7,084 nucleotides of DNA from Actinomycetes bacterium (GTDB taxonomy: Bacteria; Actinomycetota; Actinomycetes; Mycobacteriales; Mycobacteriaceae): the NCBI GenBank assembly GCA_023388385.1, contig JAEWGK010000083.1, positions 1-7,084 of the forward strand, in the 5' to 3' direction. The notes under the pieces were generated by a model. It did not search any database. It was not told the origin of the DNA and saw only the letters and a list, made by a program, of their open reading frames with translations. How positions within the stretch are numbered: the first letter of the stretch is position 1; every line of letters starts with the position of its first letter. Below are positions 1 through 6,282 of this stretch, in pieces. Made by a program: the position numbers and the translations under genes.

Positions 1-714
1 AACCCGGTCCCCGAGCCCGAGCGCTTCGACCTGCGCCTCCAGATCTCCTCGATTCGGGCCTTCGCCGAAGATGACCAGATCAACCTCGGGCACGAGCGCC
101 ACCGCATCGAGCGCCAGATTCCACCGCTTCATGTCCGTGAGCCGACCGACGCCGACGAGAAGCGACCGCCCGGGGCCGCCGAGCCCAAATCGTTCAGTGA
201 ACTCCTCCCGCGTCCGCGCCGCGGGCGCCGCCGAAACGCCATTCTGGATCTGGAGTACGTCACGCACCCCATGTCCGGCCAGTTCGTCGACGATGAACGG
301 CGTCACCGCCGTGATCGGGCCACGGAAGACGCGGCAGATGAGCGCTTCCCTCCGGTAGTCGCCGGACATGTTCCCGTGCAGCGTGCCGACGAGCCGGATA
401 CCGCGCATGCCGGCGGTCGCCGCGGCCGCGCCGAGCATCATCGTCGGATTGTGGGCATGGATGACATCAGGGCGGAAGTCGCGGACGATGCGGCGGATCT
501 CACGGACGAAACGGGGAAGTCGGCCGGGCGATCGCTCCACGAGCGGAAGCTCGTGCCATGCATCCGCGGCATCCCGGAAACGCCCCTCCCACGCCCCCGG
601 GGCCATCGCGACGGCGGTGACGTCCCCACCGTCTCTCGAGCGCGCCAGAAAAGCCAGGATCATCATCTCCGCGCCGCCGCAGTCGGCCTTCGCGTTGAGG
701 TGCAGGATGCGCAT
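1..714 (-). CDS. Glycosyltransferase family 4, N-terminal part (3' end outside window)
   Basis: A second GT-B glycosyltransferase for building the repeat unit; 238 residues are visible and the frame is open at the window edge. The N-terminus MRILHLNAKADCGGAEMM has the glycine-rich loop GGAE at 13-16. HAHNP at 86-90, GTLHG at 110-114, the NG of QNGV (157-160), GVGRLTDMKRW (188-198) with Lys196 in the donor-phosphate site, and FGEGPNRGDLE (216-226) follow in the usual GT4 order. The missing part should hold the E-x7-E donor site. Two adjacent ATGs compete: 714 has AGGA (722-725) seven bases away and overlaps the flippase stop by one base; 717 overlaps it by four bases but leaves only four bases to AGGA. 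I prefer 714 for spacing. Third codon positions are less GC-biased than in the kinase gene. The sugar specificity is unknown. Confidence 0.93.
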   Translation of the reverse strand, partial: MRILHLNAKADCGGAEMMILAFLARSRDGGDVTAVAMAPGAWEGRFRDAADAWHELPLVERSPGRLPRFVREIRRIVRDFRPDVIHAHNPTMMLGAAAATAGMRGIRLVGTLHGNMSGDYRREALICRVFRGPITAVTPFIVDELAGHGVRDVLQIQNGVSAAPAARTREEFTERFGLGGPGRSLLVGVGRLTDMKRWNLALDAVALVPEVDLVIFGEGPNRGDLEAQVEALGLGDRV

Positions 715-1958
715 CATCGAGTCCTTTCGTCGGGGTGGGCGACGGGTGCGTCGGTGCGCAGCGCCGCGAGGAGCAGGAGGAGATAGAGGATCACGAACAC
801 GGCCGACTGGACGCAGATGGCGGCGATGAGCGCGTCGCCCTCGAACAGCGTCAGAAGCGTCATCGCGCTGATGGTGCGGAGGGTCGACCAGACGGCGGCC
901 AGGCGCTGCGAGCCGATCATGATCAGGTACTTGTTCACGATGGACAGCAGGAACTGCGCCGCGCAGAACGCGACGACGAGCACCATCAGCCACCATCCGA
1001 CCGTGAAGTCCCGGTTCCAGCGGAGGATGACGATGGCCGCCAGGACGGTGGCGACCGCGGCTGCCGCCGCCAGGATCGCGGCAACCGCCGTCACCTGGAG
1101 CACGCGACCTCGCACGGCGCCCCGATCCCCGCCGCGGACGGTCTCCGCGACGCGCATGTCCATCGCCGGGGCGACGAGCATCATGAACGTGGTGGTGACG
1201 CCGCCGGCGATGCGCTGCAGGCCGGACCACACGATGCCGTTGCCCGTCGCCAGCCCGACGGGGGCCACGGACAGCGCCGGGGACTGGGCGCCGACGATGT
1301 CGATGGACTGCCCGAGGATGGCTTCCCGGTGGGTGCGGATGTATCTCAGGGAGGTCCGGACGCCCCCGTGCCGGGTGTGGCGGAGCAGGGAGATGCCCAG
1401 ACGGCGTTCGCCGACGAGCCAGCCGACGGCGTAGGCGAGGACGCCGGTGGCGGCCAGCGCCGCCGTCCAGTCCGTGACCACCGTGACGGCGACGACGGCG
1501 ACGACATTGACGGCGCCGTAGATGAGGCGGACGGTCGCGTATTCGCGGTACCGCGAACGGCGGACGAAGACGGCGTTGATGATCTGGTAGAGCACCATCG
1601 TCACCGCCATGGCCGTGCTCCACAGCACGATCGACGCGACGTGCGCGGAAACGGGAAGAAGCACCAGTCCCGCGACGACCGCGACCGCGGCGGCGGCCAG
1701 CGTCACACGGACCGTCGCAGCCACCGAGTCCGCCGCGTCCTCCTCCGGCAGCACCGGGTAGACGGCCGGGAACGCCAGACCCGCGATCCGCGCCGCGATG
1801 CTCGCGGCGGCCGAGACGACGACCGCGAAGGTCACCTGAGGGACGTCGCCGGCCGCCAGCGGGATGAGCATCGCGGCGAAGTTGAGGCCCTGGCCGGCGA
1901 GCCCCTGGCCAGCTCCTCCCTTGAGCGCGGCGAGGCGGCCGCGGAGTCCGCCCGCCAT
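714..1958 (-). CDS. Wzx-like lipid-linked repeat-unit flippase, 414 aa
   Basis: Probable MOP-superfamily transporter that moves the undecaprenyl-linked repeat unit across the membrane for polymerisation. The protein is hydrophobic with some ten or more membrane segments. Clear ones lie near residues 83-102, 105-127, 145-162, 164-182, 287-312, 321-345 and 376-397, with weaker pairs at 26-64, 225-260 and 355-372. Short basic loops such as RRSRYREY (133-140) and RHTRHGGVRTSLRYIR (193-208) point to the cytoplasm. Length and helix pattern fit Wzx proteins, which have low sequence identity and no short signature, so the call rests on topology and context. The ATG at 1958 follows the phosphatase TAG directly and has GGAGG (1964-1968) five bases away. 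Its TGA stop (714-716) overlaps the start of the next gene. A polysaccharide exporter with another lipid-linked substrate is the alternative. Confidence 0.82.
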   Translation of the reverse strand: MAGGLRGRLAALKGGAGQGLAGQGLNFAAMLIPLAAGDVPQVTFAVVVSAAASIAARIAGLAFPAVYPVLPEEDAADSVAATVRVTLAAAAVAVVAGLVLLPVSAHVASIVLWSTAMAVTMVLYQIINAVFVRRSRYREYATVRLIYGAVNVVAVVAVTVVTDWTAALAATGVLAYAVGWLVGERRLGISLLRHTRHGGVRTSLRYIRTHREAILGQSIDIVGAQSPALSVAPVGLATGNGIVWSGLQRIAGGVTTTFMMLVAPAMDMRVAETVRGGDRGAVRGRVLQVTAVAAILAAAAAVATVLAAIVILRWNRDFTVGWWLMVLVVAFCAAQFLLSIVNKYLIMIGSQRLAAVWSTLRTISAMTLLTLFEGDALIAAICVQSAVFVILYLLLLLAALRTDAPVAHPDERTR

Positions 1959-2492
1959 CTACGCCTCCCCGGTCAGCGCCGGAGCGAGGATGGCCAGATC
2001 GCGCCGGATGCGGGCGTACGCGTCGGCGTAGTCGTCGGGGGAACCACCGATGGGATCCCCGATCCCCGGGTCCGCCGGTGCGGCCGCACCGCGGTTGAGC
2101 GTGCGCAGGCCGGCGAGCCCGGTGAACTCCCCCGCTTCCGCGAGGGCCGCCAGGTGCGGCAGCGTGAAGGTGCGCCGCAGGGCTCCGGGGAACAGCCGCA
2201 GCACGGCGTCGACGTGCGACTGCTCCATGCCGAGGACGATGTCGGCGCCCACGACGTCCGCACGGGTCAGCCGCCGGGCCGAGTGCCCGGACGCATCGAT
2301 GCCGTCGGCCTCGAGCAGCGCCGCCATCCCGGGGTGGACCGGTTCGCCGACGACGCCCCGCGTGCCGGCGCTGGCGACGGCGAGGGCGGCGCCGGCCTTC
2401 CGCGCCATGTCGCGCAGGAGGATCTCGCCGACCGGGGAACGGCAGATGTTGCCGGTGCAGACGACGAGGACCGAGGGGGCCACGTCGGTCAC
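1959..2492 (-). CDS. Low-molecular-weight protein tyrosine phosphatase (Wzb-like), 177 aa
   Basis: Cytoplasmic phosphatase expected to remove phosphate from the tyrosine tail of the kinase encoded just upstream. Cycling of that phosphorylation is known to control capsule and exopolysaccharide assembly. The catalytic P-loop CTGNICRSP is at 12-20, with nucleophile Cys12 and phosphate-binding Arg18. The general-acid Asp is most likely Asp146 in DPIGGSPDDY (146-155), where Ile148 replaces the aromatic residue common in the family. SAGT at 41-44 is also usual here. At 177 residues it is slightly longer than the typical 150-165. The start is a GTG at 2490-2492 overlapping the kinase TGA as GTGA. 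There is no clear Shine-Dalgarno, only a purine-rich AAGAAG run, so coupled translation is likely. A second GTG at codon 4 (2481-2483) is a less likely start. The TAG stop abuts the flippase ATG. An arsenate reductase of the same fold is unlikely in this context. Confidence 0.95.
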   Translation of the reverse strand: MTDVAPSVLVVCTGNICRSPVGEILLRDMARKAGAALAVASAGTRGVVGEPVHPGMAALLEADGIDASGHSARRLTRADVVGADIVLGMEQSHVDAVLRLFPGALRRTFTLPHLAALAEAGEFTGLAGLRTLNRGAAAPADPGIGDPIGGSPDDYADAYARIRRDLAILAPALTGEA

Positions 2493-3967
2493 TTCTTGGT
2501 CTTCTTCCCGTCGGAGTGGTAGCCGCCGTACCGGTACGCGTCGGCGGCCTCGCCCGCGCTGCGGTTGAGGACGGTGCCGATGACGTGGGCGTTCGCTCCC
2601 TCCAGGGTCTCGATGGCCTCGGCGAACTCGTCCTTGCGGACCTTGCCGTAGCGGGCGACGACGATCGCGCCCTGCGCCGCGGAAGCCAGCAGCGCGCCGT
2701 CGGTCACCGGCAGCAGCGGTGCGGCATCGACGAGGACGTAGTCGTAGTCGTCGGCCAGGTCCTCGAGCAGCGTGCGGCAGGCGCGGGAGGCGATGAGCTC
2801 CGCCGGGTTCGGCGGGATCTCGCCGCTGGCGACGACGTCGAAGCCGCGATCCGCGTGGTGCTGCACGGCGTCCTCGACGGTGCAGTCACCCGCAAGGATG
2901 GTGGACAGGCCGACCTGGGACTCGATGCCGGTTCCCAGGGCGGAGGCGACGCGCGGGCGGCGCAGGTCGCCGTCGACGACGCAGACGCGGTGCCCCTCGG
3001 CCGCGAGGGCGGAGGCGAGGTTGAGGACGGTCGTGGTCTTGCCCTCGCCCTGGCGGGCGGAGGAGACGGCGATGAGCTTCGGCGGATTGTCCACGTCGAC
3101 GAAGCGCAGGTTGGTGCGCAGGCCGCGGTAGCTCTCCGCCGCGCCGGTGCCGTCGGTCGCGTAGTCGGGCAGGTGGCCGTCCTCCAGCACGCGGCTGGAC
3201 GGGATGGTGGCCAGCACCGGGGCGCTGGTCGCGACCTCCAGATCGCGCCGGCGCTTGACGGTGGTGTCCCGCAGCACCGCGATGGCGATGCCGAGGGCCG
3301 CGAGGATGAGGCCGGCGATGGCGCCCAGGACGGTGTTGCGCACGACGTTCGGCGAGCTCGGCGACATCGGCACGCCGGGGCCGTTGACGACGGTCATGGA
3401 GCTGACCGGGGTGCGGGTCTCCGTGGTGTCGGCGGGGCGCCAATTCCCCTCGTCGTCGTATCCGGCCGTCGTCGTGGTCTCCGTGGACGTGTAGTCGAGG
3501 TCGCCGACCACGTCGATGAGGGTGGACGCCACGGCCTTCGTGATGCGCGCCGACTGCTCCGGGTCCTCGTCGGTCACCGTGATCGTGAGCAGGACGGTGT
3601 CCGGGGTCGGGGTCGCCGTGACGCGCTTCGCCAGGTCCTCCGGGGTCTCCTGGAGGCCGAGCTGCTCGATGACGGGGACGAGCACGGCGTGGTCGTCGGC
3701 CAGCTGGGCGTAGCTCGCCAGGCGCTGTTCGAGGAACATCGACTGCTGGTACATGGAGACGTTGTCGGCCTCCGTGGACGCGGTGACGAACAGATCCGCC
3801 GACGAGGAGTACTGCTTCGGCATGAACTGGGACGCCGCCCAGCCCGCGATGGCGCCGACGACGGCGGTGGCGAAGAGCACCCACGCGTAGCGGGACAGCG
3901 CGGAGATGATGCGGCCGAGGGCCTCGTTGCCCCCCGCGGCGGGGGTGGCGTTCCTCTTCTGGGTCAT
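2489..3967 (-). CDS. Chain-length regulator (Wzz domain) with C-terminal BY-family tyrosine kinase, 492 aa
   Basis: Polysaccharide co-polymerase that sets chain length and autophosphorylates on tyrosine (Wzc/CapAB type). Residues 10-130 are a Wzz-type N-terminal domain with a first membrane helix at about 28-48. A Thr-rich outer segment lies near 160-190. The proline motif PGVPMSPSSP (197-206) precedes the second helix at about 210-233, which holds GAIAG. The cytoplasmic kinase has Walker A in SSARQGEGKTTT (302-313, Lys310), Walker A' in VVDGDLRRPR (330-339, Asp332 and Asp334), the family motif GEIPPNPAELI (382-392) and Walker B in VLVDAAPL (411-418, Asp414). The short C-terminal tail carries Tyr478, Tyr480 and Tyr483, then a Lys-rich end. 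The ATG at 3967 is chosen because AGGA lies seven bases upstream (3975-3978) and the length and N-terminus are typical. The frame stays open upstream into the polymerase, so an N-terminally extended or fused form cannot be excluded. Its stop overlaps the phosphatase start by four bases. Confidence 0.93.
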   Translation of the reverse strand: MTQKRNATPAAGGNEALGRIISALSRYAWVLFATAVVGAIAGWAASQFMPKQYSSSADLFVTASTEADNVSMYQQSMFLEQRLASYAQLADDHAVLVPVIEQLGLQETPEDLAKRVTATPTPDTVLLTITVTDEDPEQSARITKAVASTLIDVVGDLDYTSTETTTTAGYDDEGNWRPADTTETRTPVSSMTVVNGPGVPMSPSSPNVVRNTVLGAIAGLILAALGIAIAVLRDTTVKRRRDLEVATSAPVLATIPSSRVLEDGHLPDYATDGTGAAESYRGLRTNLRFVDVDNPPKLIAVSSARQGEGKTTTVLNLASALAAEGHRVCVVDGDLRRPRVASALGTGIESQVGLSTILAGDCTVEDAVQHHADRGFDVVASGEIPPNPAELIASRACRTLLEDLADDYDYVLVDAAPLLPVTDGALLASAAQGAIVVARYGKVRKDEFAEAIETLEGANAHVIGTVLNRSAGEAADAYRYGGYHSDGKKTKK

Positions 3968-5218
3968 GGTGTCGTCCTGTCGTGTCGTGATGTCGTGGCT
4001 GGGCCGGGGGGGGGCGGTGATCGCGCGGGCGGTGCCGGGTGGTCGTGCGGGAGACCCGGGGTCTCCGACCGCGGCTGCCGCGGGTGGCGGGGGCGGTGGT
4101 GGCGGCGGGGGCTCCGCCGGGTCGGGCGCCGCGGCCATTCGCCTCCTGTCGGTGGCGGTGATGAGGATGAGGAGGATGAACGGCAGCAACGGCGTCAGGT
4201 GGCGCAGGGCCGACCCGTAGTCCGGCTCGAACAGCGCCTGGACGGAGACGAACGCCGTCACGAACGCGATGGCCCGGGCGGTGACCGGCGGAACGGGGCC
4301 GTCGCGGAACGCGCCCACCGCCCAGAGGAAGGTCGCCCACAGGGCGAAGATCACCACGGCGAGCACCGCGTGGTAGACGGTGCCGAGGGAGAGCATCGGC
4401 AGCGGCAGCATGAGGAAGATGAACGTCGTGACGTTGTTCACGGTCCCGCCGATGGGCTCCGGCCAGGAGACCAGCCGGCCGATCAACGTCGCCGTGGCGT
4501 CGCCGCCGACGCGGTACTCGTTGACGGAAACGCGGAAGGCGTCCGGGGCCTTGCCCGTGATGACCCAGATGGCGAAGCCGAAACCCGCCACGAGCACGAG
4601 CGCGGTGAGCAGGATTCCCCGGGTGCCGCGGCGCAGGGCCAGGAGGATCCGGAACACGACGAACGCGGCGGCGATGAGCAGCCAGTACGGCCGGTACCAG
4701 ACGCCGAAGCCGAGGCATCCGGCGACGACCGCCAGGTCCCACGCCCAGTGGCGCGGCAGCAGGAGGACCGCCGCGACGAGAAACGCGACGAGCAGCTCCT
4801 TCGTGTGCGTGCCCAGGAACGCGGCGCCGATGATGATGCCGCCGCCGAGCACCGCCGCGACCGCCGTGGAATCCGGCACGCCGCCGGCGCGCCAGATGGC
4901 CAGGCCGACGCCAAGCAGGAGTGCGCCGAAGCCCAGGAATCCGGCGAGGAGGCGGTCGGCGCCGATGCCGATCGCCTCGTAGAAGTACGCGATGTCGGCG
5001 AAGGAGCCGAGCTGCTCCTCGTCGAGCGCCACCGGGTACTCGATGAGTCGGCGGATGCCCTCCGCATCGAAGTCGAAGCGGTCCGGGAAGATCGACTCCC
5101 GGAACATCACCATGACGAGCCCGACGAAGACGGCGAGGCCGATGACGGTGATGGCCGACGCGATCGGCCGGACCGGGTCCGTCGCGCCGCTGCGCCGGAC
5201 GCGGGTCAGAAGGTTCAT
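3968..5218 (-). CDS. Multi-spanning membrane protein, probable Wzy-like polysaccharide polymerase, open into the downstream kinase
   Basis: Likely joins flipped repeat units on the outer face of the membrane. This is inferred from topology and from its place beside the chain-length regulator and flippase genes; no diagnostic catalytic motif is visible. The ATG at 5218 overlaps the upstream TGA as ATGA and has GGAGG (5226-5230) seven bases away. About ten or eleven hydrophobic segments can be drawn, near residues 18-38, 90-109, 118-137, 142-155, 158-175, 178-195, 201-221, 261-278, 282-305, 312-330 and 341-355, with a polar loop at about 40-88. EPDYGSALRHLTPLLP (331-346), just before the last helix, is the most motif-like stretch. 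After residue 360 comes a low-complexity Pro/Ala tail with ten prolines at 370-379. No stop codon follows: residue 417 runs in frame into the kinase Met. One base fewer in the G run at 4006-4014 would give a 417-residue protein ending at the TGA in 3964-3966. An O-antigen-ligase-like role or another membrane glycosyltransferase is possible. Confidence 0.72.
3975..3978 (-). promoter_or_regulatory. Ribosome binding site that supports the kinase start at 3967
   Basis: AGGA on the coding strand with a seven-base spacer to the ATG at 3965-3967. It argues that the kinase can be made as a separate protein even though the frame is open upstream. Confidence 0.65.
4006..4014. repeat. Nine-base G homopolymer (C9 on coding strand) in the polymerase-kinase linker
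   Basis: Nine consecutive G on the plus strand, read as GCC CCC CCC CGG (Ala-Pro-Pro-Arg, linker residues 402-405) on the coding strand. It is the longest single-base run I found in the linker. Removing one base changes the downstream reading from continuous fusion to a TGA at 3964-3966 that overlaps the kinase ATG. Runs of this length are prone to replication slippage and to sequencing or assembly errors. Confidence 0.95.
4050..4066. repeat. Inverted repeat (8-base arms, 1-base centre) inside the linker
   Basis: Arms GGAGACCC (4050-4057) and GGGTCTCC (4059-4066) are exact reverse complements. In RNA this could fold as a six-base-pair stem with a five-base loop. No U tract follows, so it is not an intrinsic terminator. 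It lies between the polyproline codons and the C9 tract, upstream of the kinase ATG. Confidence 0.6.
4082..4111 (-). repeat. Ten consecutive proline codons
   Basis: Residues 370-379 of the frame that starts at 5218 are all proline, encoded by mixed CCC, CCG and CCA codons and followed by four alanines. Polyproline stretches stall ribosomes unless EF-P relieves them. Here the run sits just after the last membrane helix of the polymerase, so it could act as a stiff linker, as a pause site, or as a degenerate tail. Confidence 0.9.
4142..4147 (-). promoter_or_regulatory. AGGAGG motif before an in-frame internal ATG (4136-4138)
   Basis: A perfect AGGAGG on the coding strand lies just after the last polymerase helix, three bases before an ATG in the same frame as the kinase. 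Initiation there would give a kinase of about 549 residues with a Pro-rich N-terminal extension. The spacing is shorter than the usual five to nine bases, so efficiency is doubtful and the match may be chance, since it encodes Arg-Arg within a basic run. Confidence 0.35.
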
Positions 5219-6282
5219 GCGGCGGCCTCCGTGGGCAGGCCATAGAGGGAACGGACGGCGGTGGCGAAAGCCTCCGGGGCATGGCGCCTGCGGATCGGTT
5301 CCCATGCGGACAGGACGGCGCCGGGGTCGTCGAGTGCGGCCACGACCTTCGCCGCGGCCTCCCCCGCATCGGAGTAGCGGGCCGCCGCGGGCGCGTCCTC
5401 GAACGCCGCGATGCCGGGCACGAGCACCGGCACGCCGGCGCTGAAGGCCTCGAGGACGGAGACGGGGAAGCCGTCGTTGGAGGCGCTGTGCAGGTAGACG
5501 GAGAAATTCGCCATGCGGTGCAGGACCTCGTGCTTCGCCGCCCAGCCGGTGATCTCGACGCCGGCATCCTCGAGCACGGCGCGCAGCTCCTTCGGGCCGT
5601 CACCGATCCACGTGAAGCGGACGTCGGGACGTTCGGCGCGGACGCGGCGCACGACGTCGGCGAACATCTCCGGACGACGCATGGCCGCGATTCGCGCGGC
5701 GATGCCCACCTCCGGCGGCTGCGCCGGACTCCACTCCATGTCCGGGATCTCCTCGCCGACCAGACCGTTCGGCAGAGGATGGCGGGGCAGGAACGGATTG
5801 ATGCGGCCGAGCAGGCGGTCCTCGCGCGACGAGCAGCCGGCGAAGGTGCCACCGGCGAGCGACAACGCCACCTCGGCGGCGAGGAACACCAGCCGCTTCG
5901 GCATCGTGCGCCCCGAGTCGTCGAACGCCAGACTGTGCGGCGTGTAGACGACCCGGGACCGCAGGCGGCGGTCGGCGCCGCAGGCCAGCCGCGCGTAGGC
6001 GCCGCCGAAGCTGGAGTGCGCGTGGATGACGTCGGGGTCCAGCCCGCGCGCGACGCGGCGGACCTCGCGGATAGCCGCGGCATGTCCCTCGGGCAGCGCC
6101 AGGACGTCGTCGTAGACGCCGTCGCGCACCGGATCCCCGGGGTGCACCGTGCGGCGGGCGTTCCACAGCAGGATGTGGCGGGCGTCCGGGGCGACGGCGG
6201 CGTACCGGCGGATCATCGACTCGACGCCACCGCCATAGCACTCGGTGACGTGGAGGATGAGGCGGCTTCGGACGGCCGCCAT
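5215..6282 (-). CDS. Glycosyltransferase family 4 (GT-B fold), 355 aa
   Basis: Probably adds a sugar from a nucleotide donor to the lipid-linked repeat unit on the cytoplasmic face. The N-terminal domain has YGGGVESM at 16-23, the glycine-rich acceptor-side loop, and HAHSSFGG at 87-94. The C-terminal donor-binding domain has PNG at 171-173, GIAARI at 193-198, GDGP at 227-230 and SNDGFPVSVLEAF at 268-280. That last stretch is the usual E-x7-E site, with Asp270 in place of the first Glu and Glu278 kept. The length is normal for GT4. No signal peptide or membrane segment is seen. The start at 6282 is chosen because it overlaps the upstream TGA as TGATG and gives a standard N-terminus (MAAVRSRLILHVTE). 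The nearest Shine-Dalgarno-like AAGGA (6295-6299) is 12 bases away, so translation probably relies on coupling. The frame stays open far upstream, but that part is a shadow of the sugar transferase gene. Donor and acceptor are unknown. Confidence 0.93.
   Translation of the reverse strand: MAAVRSRLILHVTECYGGGVESMIRRYAAVAPDARHILLWNARRTVHPGDPVRDGVYDDVLALPEGHAAAIREVRRVARGLDPDVIHAHSSFGGAYARLACGADRRLRSRVVYTPHSLAFDDSGRTMPKRLVFLAAEVALSLAGGTFAGCSSREDRLLGRINPFLPRHPLPNGLVGEEIPDMEWSPAQPPEVGIAARIAAMRRPEMFADVVRRVRAERPDVRFTWIGDGPKELRAVLEDAGVEITGWAAKHEVLHRMANFSVYLHSASNDGFPVSVLEAFSAGVPVLVPGIAAFEDAPAAARYSDAGEAAAKVVAALDDPGAVLSAWEPIRRRHAPEAFATAVRSLYGLPTEAAA

Larger units (their letters stand above)
2489..5218 (-). 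other. Continuous 909-codon reading frame joining polymerase and tyrosine kinase
   Basis: Read literally, the sequence from the ATG at 5218 to the TGA at 2489-2491 has no in-frame stop. Residues 1-360 are the membrane protein, about 361-417 a Pro/Ala-rich linker, and 418-909 the chain-length regulator plus kinase, beginning at MTQKRN. An automatic gene caller may well report this as one protein. I list the halves separately because each has the full length of its family, the kinase half has its own start site with a ribosome binding site, and a single-base change in the C9 tract would separate them with the overlap seen elsewhere in this operon. A true fusion is topologically possible only if the last membrane helix leaves the linker in the cytoplasm, where the kinase N-terminus belongs. 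Confidence 0.6.

Noticed and set aside
1959..2492. Arsenate reductase instead of phosphatase
   Set aside because: The fold family is shared, but the P-loop is of phosphatase type and the gene overlaps a tyrosine kinase within a polysaccharide operon.
735..2522. 595-codon open frame on the plus strand
   Set aside because: Antisense shadow of the flippase and phosphatase; highly charged and repetitive in composition, with no domain.
4006..4147. Intrinsic terminator in the linker
   Set aside because: The inverted repeat at 4050-4066 has a short stem and is not followed by a U tract on the coding strand; the operon clearly continues.
2516..5245. 909-codon open frame on the plus strand
   Set aside because: It is antisense to the polymerase and kinase genes. 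Its composition is rich in Gly, Asp, Arg and Glu with no motif, as expected when GC-rich third positions suppress stop codons on the opposite strand.
2886..6083. 1065-codon open frame on the minus strand in another frame
   Set aside because: It overlaps the glycosyltransferase, polymerase and kinase out of frame and reads as Arg/Pro/His-rich sequence without motifs; the real genes have clear signatures in their own frames.
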